Source: JAYQUR01 sp038133505
GTDB lineage: Bacteria > Pseudomonadota > Alphaproteobacteria > MPNO01 > UBA830
Assembly (NCBI GenBank): GCA_038133505.1
Contig: JAYPTI010000164.1
Span: 1-6,596, forward strand
DNA length: 6,596 bases
Direction of reading: 5' to 3'
Both the position numbers and the translations under genes were made by a program. Below, piece by piece: positions 1-6,379 of this stretch (position 1 is the stretch's first letter; every line of letters begins with the position of its first letter). The notes under the pieces were generated by a model, which saw only the letters and a program-made list of their open reading frames with translations, was not told where the DNA came from and made no database searches.

Positions 1-1734
1 CGCCCCGCGCCGCGACGACAGCGCGGCGGTCTCTCCGCTGATCAGGATCGTCGAGCCGTCGCGGCCGGAATAGTCCTTGCAGAACTGTTCCAGCCGCGCG
101 GCCACGTTCACCGTGTCGCCGACGAGCGTGTAGTTCATGCGTCCCGGGGCGCCGATATTGCCCACGATCGCGGGACCCGTGTGGATGCCGATACGAACCT
201 CGACGTCGGGCTGACCCAGTCCGGCACGCCGCACGTTCTCCGCCGCGACGCCCGCGCGGATGGCGTCCGCCGCCCGGAGCGCGCGGTCCACGCCTGGGCC
301 GTCGGCGCCCGGTTCCCAGAACGCCATGACCGAATCGCCGATATACTTGTCGACCGTCCCGCCTTCCTCCTCGATGCAGCGCGCGAGGATCGTGAAATGG
401 GTGTTCAGCAGTTCCGCGGTCTCGGCCGCCGGCATGTGCTCGGACAGGGTGGCGAAGCCCGCGATGTCGGTGAACATCACCGTCACCGTCTTCTCCTCGG
501 AGTCGAACGGCGCGTCGCGCTCGATCAGCCGGTCGACCAGGTTGCGCGGCACGTAGGTTCCGAACCAGCGCAGCCCCGTGGTCATCCGGTTGAAGGCGGC
601 GGCCGCATCGTCGAGTTCGCGGAGACGGCTCGGACGCAGGCGGGGCACGCTCTCGAGATCGAGCTCCGCGACCGCCTGCGAGCCTTCGGCAAGCTGGCGG
701 ATCGGCGCGCTCATCCGGCGTCCGAGGACGACGGCGCCGGCGACGCACAGGAGGATCACGGCGATTGCCGCGACACCCGACCAGACGAGACGGTTGAGCT
801 CGACGCCCAGCCCGTCGTCCGACCCCACGTAGATTCCGACCAGCAGCGGCGTGTCGCCGAAATCGGTCAATTGACGATAGAGAAAGATGTGGGGGTCGCC
901 GTCGATGCGGGCCCAATGCCCCTTGGTTGCGCTGTCGAGCTGAAACAGCAGCCGTCCGCGGTTTTCGGTGTTCCAGATGTTGGCGACCGCGCGGTCGTCC
1001 ACCTCGTCGAGCCGCGGCAACGGTATGTCCGGATGGCGCTTGTAGCCGCCGGCGGCCATGTTCGTATGGGCGAGGACGTGATCGCGCCCGTACAGGATGA
1101 ACCGGTTGCCGGTCAGCGGTCCGCCCGACGACCAGGCGATGAAGCGCGACAGGGCGTTGACCGCAACGCCCGCCACCAGCACGCCGCGGAACGTATCGCC
1201 CTCCCAGATCGGCGTCCGGACCGAAATCACCGTCGTTTTCGGCCCCTCGAGCCAGATCGGCCTTCCCCAGTAGGGATTCCTGTGCTCCCGGGCCTCGGCG
1301 ATGCTCGCGGCGAAAAGGGGCGTCGCTGCGACCGCGGCGTCGGGCAGGCGTCCCACGCCGCGCCGCACCCGGATATTGCTGCCGTCCGGATGGATAAAGG
1401 CCATGCCGTAAACCTGTTCGGCGCCGGCCATTGCCGTCAGCAGCGCAGTGGCGATGTCTTCGGCATCGTCGGTATCGATGCGCTTCGCGTTGATCAGCTC
1501 GGCAACGTAGGCGTTCGTGGTCATGACCGGATTGAGCTGGCGCCGCGTTTCGCGGATCAGCGACAGCATGGCGAGGCGCGCGTTGTCGGCGAGCAGCGAG
1601 CGGGTGTTCTTCTGGGCGCTCCACATCGAGATCGCCAGGACGACGACCATGCCGACGACGATCAGCGCGCCGAACCCGAAAACCAGCGCGGTCGTGATCG
1701 ACGGCTTGAGCCGTTTTCTGTCTTCGTCCGCCAT
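1..1734 (-). CDS. Membrane-bound class IIIb adenylate/guanylate cyclase, C-terminus cut by window edge
   Basis: The protein should make a cyclic nucleotide, most likely cAMP, at the inner membrane in response to an extracytoplasmic signal. The 578 visible residues hold a first membrane helix at about 16-37, a large extracytoplasmic sensor (about 40-312, probably dCache-like), a second helix at about 317-338, a HAMP-like stretch (about 338-392) and the cyclase domain from about 408. Metal-binding aspartates are D423 (FTDIAGF) and D467 (KYIGDS). K463 is the adenine-recognising lysine. T536 in NYTLVGDTVNVAAR replaces the class IIIa aspartate, giving class IIIb, and the transition-state residues N543 and R547 are present. 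ATP specificity is therefore expected but inferred. The ATG at 1734 has an AAGGA-type RBS only 3 nt away, but the hydrophobic helix begins just after it, which supports this start. The sensor ligand cannot be read from the sequence. The gene is divergent from the YpsA-like gene. Confidence 0.93.
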   Translation of the reverse strand, partial: MADEDRKRLKPSITTALVFGFGALIVVGMVVVLAISMWSAQKNTRSLLADNARLAMLSLIRETRRQLNPVMTTNAYVAELINAKRIDTDDAEDIATALLTAMAGAEQVYGMAFIHPDGSNIRVRRGVGRLPDAAVAATPLFAASIAEAREHRNPYWGRPIWLEGPKTTVISVRTPIWEGDTFRGVLVAGVAVNALSRFIAWSSGGPLTGNRFILYGRDHVLAHTNMAAGGYKRHPDIPLPRLDEVDDRAVANIWNTENRGRLLFQLDSATKGHWARIDGDPHIFLYRQLTDFGDTPLLVGIYVGSDDGLGVELNRLVWSGVAAIAVILLCVAGAVVLGRRMSAPIRQLAEGSQAVAELDLESVPRLRPSRLRELDDAAAAFNRMTTGLRWFGTYVPRNLVDRLIERDAPFDSEEKTVTVMFTDIAGFATLSEHMPAAETAELLNTHFTILARCIEEEGGTVDKYIGDSVMAFWEPGADGPGVDRALRAADAIRAGVAAENVRRAGLGQPDVEVRIGIHTGPAIVGNIGAPGRMNYTLVGDTVNVAARLEQFCKDYSGRDGSTILISGETAALSSRRGA

Positions 1735-1876
1735 CGTTCCTTGCCGGATCTTTGTCTGGCCCCCGTCTCGACGTTTCCTGCACGACGCTTCCGGCGGCGA
1801 CGCCCGGCACCACCCGTGCGGCCGCCCGTTCCGCCAACTATGATACACGTGGGGATTCGGAAAAACCGGCGAGAGC
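1735..1876. promoter_or_regulatory. Divergent intergenic region with possible promoters
   Basis: This 142 bp gap separates the cyclase and YpsA-like genes and should hold both promoters. On the plus strand TATGAT at 1839-1844 matches the sigma-70 -10 consensus at 5 of 6 bases and lies 32 bp before the ATG, but no good -35 lies 16-18 bp upstream. On the minus strand TATCAT at 1846-1841 also matches 5 of 6, again with a poor -35. The two -10-like boxes overlap. The assignment rests only on these short matches. Confidence 0.3.
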
Positions 1877-2350
1877 ATGCTCGATAAAATCATTTCCGGC
1901 GGCCAGACGGGCGTCGACCGCGGCGCGCTGGATGCCGCGCTGGACGCCGGGTTCCCGTGCGGCGGCTGGTGCCCGCGCGGCCGGAAGGCGGAGGACGGGC
2001 GCATCGACGACCGCTACCCGCTGACCGAAACGCCGTCAGCATCCTATGGCGCGCGCACGCGGCGCAACGTCGAGGACTCCGACGGGACGCTGATCCTGTC
2101 GCCGTTCGCGTTGTCCGGCGGCACGCTGCTGACCGCGCGTCACGCGAACGGAATCGGCCGTCCGTTGCTGGAAATTCGCCTCGACAGGCTGGACGCCGAC
2201 GCCGCGCTGGAGGCGATCTGCGGCTGGATCGGAACGCTTCCCGGCGGGCGGATGAACGTTGCGGGGCCGCGGGAAAGCGGCGCCCCCGGCATTCAGGAGA
2301 CGTGCCGCTCCCTGATCGGGCGCGTCATCGCCCGAACGTCACGGTCTTGA
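1877..2350 (+). CDS. Circularly permuted YpsA-like (SLOG fold) protein, 'putative molybdenum carrier' family
   Basis: This 157-residue soluble protein matches the small Rossmann-like family annotated as putative molybdenum carrier (cpYpsA, SLOG superfamily). Visible hallmarks are the N-terminal ISGGQTGVDRGALDAAL glycine-rich nucleotide- or ligand-binding loop (7-22 region), CGGWCPRGRKAEDG (28-41), the R62-R63-N64...SDGTLIL segment (to 74), LSGGTLLT (79-86) and NVAGPRES (127-134). The length is normal for the family and it appears complete. The ATG at 1877 is preceded by only a weak GAGAG element, but the family motif starts a few residues later, so the start is sound. Some homologues have been reported to bind molybdenum cofactor; a general cellular role is not established. 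No molybdenum-cofactor gene lies in the window, so context gives no support for that role. Its last 26 bp overlap the convergent M48 protease gene. Confidence 0.9.
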   Translation: MLDKIISGGQTGVDRGALDAALDAGFPCGGWCPRGRKAEDGRIDDRYPLTETPSASYGARTRRNVEDSDGTLILSPFALSGGTLLTARHANGIGRPLLEIRLDRLDADAALEAICGWIGTLPGGRMNVAGPRESGAPGIQETCRSLIGRVIARTSRS

Positions 2351-3797
2351 TCCGCTCGCCGGCCTTGAGCCCGTCCTTTTCCGACAGGCCGTTGAGGACG
2401 CGGAACCGTTCGATCCGGAAATCGTCGAACGGCATCCGGTTCGCCAACCCCGAGACGGTGTCGCCGCGCCGCACGGTCTCGATGTCGACGACCAGCGGTT
2501 TCAGCTTCTCCGCCTCGGCGGCCCCCAGCTTGCGGAAGCTCGCCGTCGTGGCCTCGAAATCGGCCGCCAGGGTTGTCGTGCGATTGCGCGGCGCGAGAAA
2601 CAGGAACTGGTAGATCGCCTTGTCGTCGAAACGGTAGGCGACGAGTTTCGCATCGAACGTGCCCTCGTTCGTCCGGGCGGTCGCGCTGGCCGTCGCCGCT
2701 TCCATGTCGTTGACCGTCCGCGTGCGGATGTCGCGCAGCGATTTCCCGCGGCCCCAGACACTCTCCATATAGGACCGGATCGACCCGCTGTAGGGCTTCT
2801 CGGCGCGGTCGAAGATCATCCGCGACCTGTCGGGGCCGAACGCGAGCACCGCCGATTTCGTGTTGAAGACGCTGAAATCCTTGGGCACCTCGAACGCGAA
2901 ACGGAGCTGCGGGTGGAGGAAGTTGCGGCCGTGCAGGAAGCCCTGCGCGGGGTCGTCGCCGAACAGCATACCGTCGATCTTGGTCAGGTATTCGTCCCTG
3001 CCGATGCGCGGATTGCGGACGTTCTCCTTCGCGGCGAGGCCTTCCGCCCGGACGACGCGCGCCGCCGGCGCCGGGTGGGTCGCGAGATAGTTGAACTGGT
3101 CGATGGAATCCGGGTCCTCGCCGCGCCGCTGCTTCTCGAGCCGGGAATGGGCGCGAAGCTTCCGCAGGAACCCCGCCATCGCGCCCGGGTCGTATCCGGC
3201 GCGGGCGAGATACCGGACCCCGAGGTCGTCGGCTTCGTATTCATGTTCGCGCGAAAAGCTCTGGAGCGCGGTCACGGCGCCGAGCTGGCCGGCCCTGGCG
3301 GCCATTTCGCCGCCGAGGATTCCCGCCGCAAGGACCCCGATGCCCGCGACCAGGCTGCTGCCGTAGCGCCGTGCATGATGGAGCGCGGCGACATGGCCGA
3401 TTTCGTGGGCCAGCACGCCGGCGAGCTGCGCCTCGTTGTCCGCCAGCGTCACGAGGCCGCGCGTCACGTAGATGTAGCCGCCCGGCACCGCGAACGCGTT
3501 GATGATGTCGGAGTTGAGGAGGGTGAAGCGGAAGTTGATTTCCTTGCGGTCCGAGATCCGCGCCAGCTTCTGGCCCAGCCCCTCGACGTAGGCCTGAAGG
3601 TCCTGGAAGCTGTATTCGCCGCTGAACTCCGCGACGATCTTCGGATGGTTCTCGCGGCCGATCTGCCGCTCCTCCGCGGCCGTCAGGCCGCCGGTGAACA
3701 CGGGCGATCCCGTCGCCGGGTTCCGGGCGCACCCGCTCATCAGCCCGGCGAATACCGGCAGGGCGAGAAGAAGGGCGATCGTGCGTGTCGCGGTCAT
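2325..3797 (-). CDS. M48 family metalloprotease, predicted lipoprotein with LysM-like C-terminus
   Basis: This is a predicted periplasmic, lipid-anchored zinc protease of 490 residues, resembling the BepA/LoiP-type envelope quality-control proteases. It begins with a signal peptide ending in LMSG-C23, a slightly unusual lipobox with Met at -3. The M48 domain follows: NAFAVPGGYIYVTRGL (100-115), the HEIGH zinc site at 131-135 (ligands H131 and H135, catalytic E132), and the third-ligand motif EYEAD at 186-190. TH241P corresponds to a conserved His that in BepA acts as an inhibitory switch; this alignment is by eye. A middle region (about 255-435) precedes a LysM-like segment (441-487: RRGDTVSGLA, FRVLNGL, LKAGERI) that could bind peptidoglycan. 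The ATG at 3797 is chosen because the signal peptide starts there; the frame stays open far upstream only as a shadow. The start overlaps the stop of the nuclease-like gene by 4 bp (ATGA), which suggests coupled translation. Confidence 0.95.
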   Translation of the reverse strand: MTATRTIALLLALPVFAGLMSGCARNPATGSPVFTGGLTAAEERQIGRENHPKIVAEFSGEYSFQDLQAYVEGLGQKLARISDRKEINFRFTLLNSDIINAFAVPGGYIYVTRGLVTLADNEAQLAGVLAHEIGHVAALHHARRYGSSLVAGIGVLAAGILGGEMAARAGQLGAVTALQSFSREHEYEADDLGVRYLARAGYDPGAMAGFLRKLRAHSRLEKQRRGEDPDSIDQFNYLATHPAPAARVVRAEGLAAKENVRNPRIGRDEYLTKIDGMLFGDDPAQGFLHGRNFLHPQLRFAFEVPKDFSVFNTKSAVLAFGPDRSRMIFDRAEKPYSGSIRSYMESVWGRGKSLRDIRTRTVNDMEAATASATARTNEGTFDAKLVAYRFDDKAIYQFLFLAPRNRTTTLAADFEATTASFRKLGAAEAEKLKPLVVDIETVRRGDTVSGLANRMPFDDFRIERFRVLNGLSEKDGLKAGERIKTVTFGR

Positions 3798-4600
3798 GGC
3801 TGGTCGGGTACCTCGAGCTGTTCCGGGTGCGTCAGTCGCAGCATCGCACCGTTGCGGCTGTTCAGCCACCCGCGCACCCTGATGGGCCGGCCGCGGAGCG
3901 ACTGCAGGTTCGGACCGGCGCCGCGAAAGCGATGCGCGTCGCGTGCCGACACCGACACGGTGAAGTCGGTCCGCCAGTCCTTTCCGAAATTGAGGTAGGT
4001 CGTCCCGCGCACGGTTGCAATGTCCCGCGGCACGCCTTCGACGATCTGGAACGTGCCGATCGCCGAGGCCGTCTCGTCCGGCGTGCGGATCCGGTACCAG
4101 TCCAGCGCCCAGATGCCCGCGCGCTCGCCGCGCGCCTCGCGCTCGGCCGCATAGAGTTCCGGCGCCCGGGAGACGTTGTCGGGAAAGGTGTAGACCCGGG
4201 CGAGCCCGCGCCGTAGCATCTCGCCCTGCAGCCAGACCCCGTCGGCCTCGACATGGGCGAGAAGCCGGCGCCACCGGTCGATGCGGCGGCCGCCGTATCG
4301 CAACCGCACCGCGCGCCCCTCCGCCAGCGCCGCGAGCGCGCTTTTCGCTTCCTCGCCCAGCGGCCAGGCCTTGAAGCCCGGGCGGCCCAGCGGGATCTTG
4401 GGCGCCTGGATGCCGGTCAGCCGGACGTGCGCGCCATCCTCGAGGACCAGCGTGTCGCCGTCGATCACCCGGGCGACGCGGCCCTCGGCAACCGGTTCCG
4501 GCGTCCGGTCCGGCAGGCCGTCGGCGGCGGCGGCCGCCGCGACCAGGACCAGAAATGCGAGCGGCGCGAGGACGGCCGGGATGTTTCGGTGCGTGCGGAT
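3794..4600 (-). CDS. Secreted thermonuclease-like (SNase domain) protein, non-canonical start
   Basis: This is an exported protein of about 268 residues with a staphylococcal-nuclease-like domain. Read from an ATC at 4600, it has a clear signal peptide (RTHRNIP followed by a hydrophobic, Ala-rich run to A26), the SNase domain at about 38-165 and a C-terminal domain at about 170-268 that looks OB-fold-like. Against SNase, D49 (VIDGDT) matches Asp21, R60 matches Arg35 and R112 matches Arg87. However, GIQAPK places Q65 at Asp40 and K68 at the catalytic Glu43, so classical Ca-dependent hydrolysis is doubtful. No ATG, GTG or TTG in this frame lies between the pip coding region and the core of the domain. 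GGGAG at 4612-4608 sits 7 nt before the ATC. The TGA overlaps the M48 protease ATG, so the two are probably one transcript. The fold is certain; the start and activity are not. Confidence 0.85.
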   Translation of the reverse strand: MRTHRNIPAVLAPLAFLVLVAAAAAADGLPDRTPEPVAEGRVARVIDGDTLVLEDGAHVRLTGIQAPKIPLGRPGFKAWPLGEEAKSALAALAEGRAVRLRYGGRRIDRWRRLLAHVEADGVWLQGEMLRRGLARVYTFPDNVSRAPELYAAEREARGERAGIWALDWYRIRTPDETASAIGTFQIVEGVPRDIATVRGTTYLNFGKDWRTDFTVSVSARDAHRFRGAGPNLQSLRGRPIRVRGWLNSRNGAMLRLTHPEQLEVPDQP

Positions 4601-4607
4601 GGGACGG

Positions 4608-4612
4608 CTCCC
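4608..4612 (-). promoter_or_regulatory. Ribosome binding site supporting an ATC start
   Basis: GGGAG on the minus strand lies 7 nt upstream of the ATC codon at 4600-4598, in the position expected of a Shine-Dalgarno element. It is the main local evidence that translation of the SNase-like gene begins at this ATC. Confidence 0.45.
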
Positions 4613-4615
4613 GGG

Positions 4616-4646
4616 TTGCCTACGGTCGAAGCGCCGGTAATATAGC
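4616..4646. promoter_or_regulatory. Overlapping divergent promoter candidates for pip and the nuclease-like gene
   Basis: For pip on the plus strand, TTGCCT (4616-4621) and TAATAT (4638-4643) are separated by 16 bp, each matching sigma-70 boxes at 4 of 6 bases. On the minus strand TATATT at 4644-4639 matches the -10 consensus at 5 of 6 and would start a transcript near 4630, just upstream of the nuclease RBS; its -35 is poor. The AT-rich core at 4638-4644 stands out in GC-rich surroundings and is shared by both candidates. Confidence 0.4.
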
Positions 4647-4713
4647 GCAATGCCTTCCAGCGTTCCGGTCCGGTCGTCGCGGGCCGGTTTTCGCGGGAAG
4701 GTTTCGTCATTAC

Positions 4714-4717
4714 GGAG
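4714..4717 (+). promoter_or_regulatory. Ribosome binding site fixing the TTG start of pip
   Basis: GGAG lies 6 nt before the TTG at 4724 and decides this start. No upstream ATG or GTG in frame has comparable spacing, and the translated N-terminus (MADRPLREQLYPPIEP) matches the usual beginning of proline iminopeptidases. Confidence 0.7.
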
Positions 4718-4723
4718 TCCGCG

Positions 4724-5692
4724 TTGGCCGACCGGCCCCTCAGAGAGCAGCTCTATCCCCCGATCGAGCCATACGAATCCGGCATGCTCCAGCTCGACCG
4801 GACGCACGAGATGTACTGGGAACAGTCCGGTTATCCCGGCGGCGTCCCGGTGCTGTTCCTGCATGGCGGCCCGGGGGCGGGGGCGACGGCGGTCCACCGG
4901 CGGTTTTTCGACCCGTCGACCTTCCGCGTCGTGATCTTCGACCAGCGCGGTGCCGGCCGGTCGCGGCCGCGCGGCGCGCTCGAGGACAACACGACCCAGC
5001 ACCTGATCGAGGACATCGAGGAGCTGCGCGAGCATCTCGAGATCGAGAAGTTCCTGCTGTTCGGCGGCTCGTGGGGCAGCACGCTCGCGCTCGCCTACGC
5101 CCAGGCCTATCCCGACCGATGCATCGGCCTCGTGCTGCGGGGAATCTTCCTCGGCACGCCGCACGAGATCGACTGGTTCCTCTACGGCATCCGCAACGTG
5201 TTCCCGGAAGCGTGGCGCGATTTCGTCGCGCCGCTGCCGGAGGCCGAGCGCGACGCGCTGCTCGCCAATTACTACCGTCGGCTGACCTCGGACGATCCCG
5301 CCGATTACCAGCCCGCCGCGCGCGCGTGGAGCCGGTACGAAGGCGCCTGCTCGACGCTGCTGCCGAGCCCCGAGACCGTCGCCGCGTTCGGCGAGGACGA
5401 CATGGCCTATGCGCTGGCGCGCATCGAGACGCATTATTTCGTCAACGACTGCTTCCTCGACGAAGACCAGCTTCTCGCCGGCGTGCGCAAGATCCGGCAT
5501 CTGCCGTGCACGATCATCCAGGGGCGCTACGACATGATCTGCCCGATCGCCACGGCAGAGGCGCTGCACCGCGCCTGGGAGGGTTCCGAGTTCGTCGTCG
5601 TGCCCGACGCCGGCCATTCGGCGATGGATGCGGGCATCCGCGCTGCGCTGGTGCGCTCGACCGAGCTGTTCAAGCGGCAGCTCGGCGACTGA
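4724..5692 (+). CDS. pip: Proline iminopeptidase (prolyl aminopeptidase), alpha/beta hydrolase, peptidase family S33
   Basis: This cytoplasmic serine peptidase removes N-terminal proline from peptides and so helps peptide turnover. At 322 residues it has the usual length for bacterial Pip. It has the N-terminal YPPIEPYESGML segment, the oxyanion-hole motif HGGPGAG (47-53), FDQRGAGRS (72-80), and the nucleophile elbow GGSWGS with S116. The cap domain at roughly 145-245 and the GRYDMICP segment with catalytic D270 follow, then H298 in the PDAGHSA motif. All three catalytic residues are present and the gene appears intact. It starts with TTG behind a GGAG site. No signal peptide is seen. It is divergent from the nuclease-like gene and is followed after 106 bp by the PagL-like gene on the same strand; that gap is wide enough for a separate promoter. 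Related alpha/beta hydrolases exist, but the complete motif set makes this assignment firm. Confidence 0.97.
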   Translation: MADRPLREQLYPPIEPYESGMLQLDRTHEMYWEQSGYPGGVPVLFLHGGPGAGATAVHRRFFDPSTFRVVIFDQRGAGRSRPRGALEDNTTQHLIEDIEELREHLEIEKFLLFGGSWGSTLALAYAQAYPDRCIGLVLRGIFLGTPHEIDWFLYGIRNVFPEAWRDFVAPLPEAERDALLANYYRRLTSDDPADYQPAARAWSRYEGACSTLLPSPETVAAFGEDDMAYALARIETHYFVNDCFLDEDQLLAGVRKIRHLPCTIIQGRYDMICPIATAEALHRAWEGSEFVVVPDAGHSAMDAGIRAALVRSTELFKRQLGD

Positions 5693-5712
5693 GCCGCCGA
5701 CCCTCGCGCCCG

Positions 5713-5741
5713 TTTCCATCCTGTCGGAAAGAGCCTAGTAT
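5713..5741 (+). promoter_or_regulatory. Weak sigma-70-like promoter candidate for the PagL-like gene
   Basis: TTTCCA (5713-5718) and TAGTAT (5736-5741) are spaced by 17 bp, each matching its consensus at 4 of 6 bases. They lie in the gap between pip and the acyloxyacyl hydrolase gene. The match is modest and could be chance. Confidence 0.3.
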
Positions 5742-5770
5742 CCGGACCGGTAGGAATTCGACCCGGACCG
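5742..5770 (+). repeat. Direct repeat CCGGACCG spaced by 21 bp, possible operator
   Basis: The octamer CCGGACCG occurs at 5742-5749 and again at 5763-5770, exactly 21 bp apart (about two helical turns), just downstream of a possible -10 box and upstream of the GTG at 5799. This spacing suits a dimeric regulator, but the repeat is short and GC-rich, so chance is a real alternative. The second copy is also part of a small hairpin (CCCGG 5762-5766 with CCGGG 5773-5777). Confidence 0.3.
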
Positions 5771-5798
5771 AACCGGGCAGTAACTGGGGCCTCGTCGC

Positions 5799-6320
5799 GT
5801 GAAAACCATCATCCGTCTCCTTCGAATTTCGGCCGTTCGCATTGCGGCGGCCGGCGCGCTTTTGCTGTCGCCCGCTGCCGCCTATGCCGACGACCCGCCG
5901 TTCCTCACCGTGGGGCTGGGCTGGTACGACGTGAACCGCCAGGTCGACGAGGCGACGGAGTTCCGCGCCGAATACCGCCACGACAAGAAGATCTGGATCG
6001 TCAAGCCGTTCGCCGGCGTGATGGGCACCACCGACGGCGCGGTCTACGGCTATGGCGGGTTCCTGACGGACATCTTCTTCGGCCGCCGCATTGTCCTGAC
6101 GCCGAGCCTCGCGGCCGGCTACTACTCGGACGGCAACGGCCGCGACCTCGGCCACGCGATCGAGTTCCGCTCGTCGATCGAGCTCGCCTACCGCTTCGAC
6201 GACCGCTCGCGCCTCGGCATCGCGTTCTATCACCTGTCGAACGCGCATCTCGGCGATACGAATCCCGGCACCGAAATCCTCGGGGTCGTCTACTCGATCC
6301 CGCTGGGACCGGGGAGCTAG
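5799..6320 (+). CDS. Acyloxyacyl hydrolase, PagL-like outer-membrane lipid A 3-O-deacylase family
   Basis: This is a predicted outer-membrane beta-barrel enzyme of 173 residues. In characterised PagL proteins the reaction is removal of the 3-O-linked acyl chain of lipid A. A signal peptide (1-30, cleavage after AYA) is followed by alternating amphipathic strands rich in aromatic residues. The catalytic signature YHLSNAHLGDTNPGTE gives H145, S147 and E159; the spacings of 2 and 12 residues equal those of the H126/S128/E140 triad I recall for Pseudomonas PagL. The first strand, FLTVGLGWYDVN, is also typical. GTG at 5799 is chosen because the signal peptide begins there, with a GGGG element 9 nt upstream. 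The C-terminus ends GPGS rather than with the terminal Phe usual in outer-membrane proteins. Family membership is firm; lipid A specificity is inferred, as many alphaproteobacterial members are untested. Confidence 0.9.
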   Translation: MKTIIRLLRISAVRIAAAGALLLSPAAAYADDPPFLTVGLGWYDVNRQVDEATEFRAEYRHDKKIWIVKPFAGVMGTTDGAVYGYGGFLTDIFFGRRIVLTPSLAAGYYSDGNGRDLGHAIEFRSSIELAYRFDDRSRLGIAFYHLSNAHLGDTNPGTEILGVVYSIPLGPGS

Positions 6321-6327
6321 GCGAAGA

Positions 6328-6359
6328 CCGACGGTCTTTGCCGTCGGCCAGCGTTTCTT
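6328..6359 (+). terminator. Hairpin with weak T-rich tail, possible intrinsic terminator
   Basis: A perfect 7 bp stem (CCGACGG 6328-6334 with CCGTCGG 6341-6347) closes a 6 nt loop, 7 nt after the stop of the acyloxyacyl hydrolase gene. TTTCTT at 6354-6359 follows after a 6 nt gap. The position is right for a terminator, though the T tract is short and displaced. Confidence 0.55.
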
Positions 6360-6379
6360 ACGACGATATTCAAGAGAGA

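Noticed and set aside
181..1887. 568-codon open frame on the plus strand
   Set aside because: It lies antisense to the cyclase, is rich in Arg, Asp and Gly with no recognisable domain, and arises from the GC-rich codon pattern of the real gene.
3798..4274. Upstream extension of the M48 protease frame
   Set aside because: It overlaps the SNase-like gene in another frame and is Arg-rich; the lipoprotein signal peptide begins at 3797.
4465..4710. ATG-initiated 81-codon frame that could supply a start for the nuclease-like gene through a frameshift
   Set aside because: Its N-terminus has no hydrophobic segment, while the signal peptide is already encoded in the nuclease frame after the ATC, so no frameshift is needed.
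5683..5699. Small hairpin (CGGCG/CGCCG) over the pip stop codon as a terminator
   Set aside because: The stem is only 5 bp and no T tract follows it.
4601..5719. Long upstream extension of the SNase-like frame (to an ATG at 5719)
   Set aside because: It runs antisense through the whole of pip and lacks any domain; the signal peptide shows that the protein starts near 4600.
4555..5802. 415-codon open frame on the plus strand covering pip
   Set aside because: It is an Arg- and Pro-rich shadow of pip in another frame; the pip frame has all family motifs.
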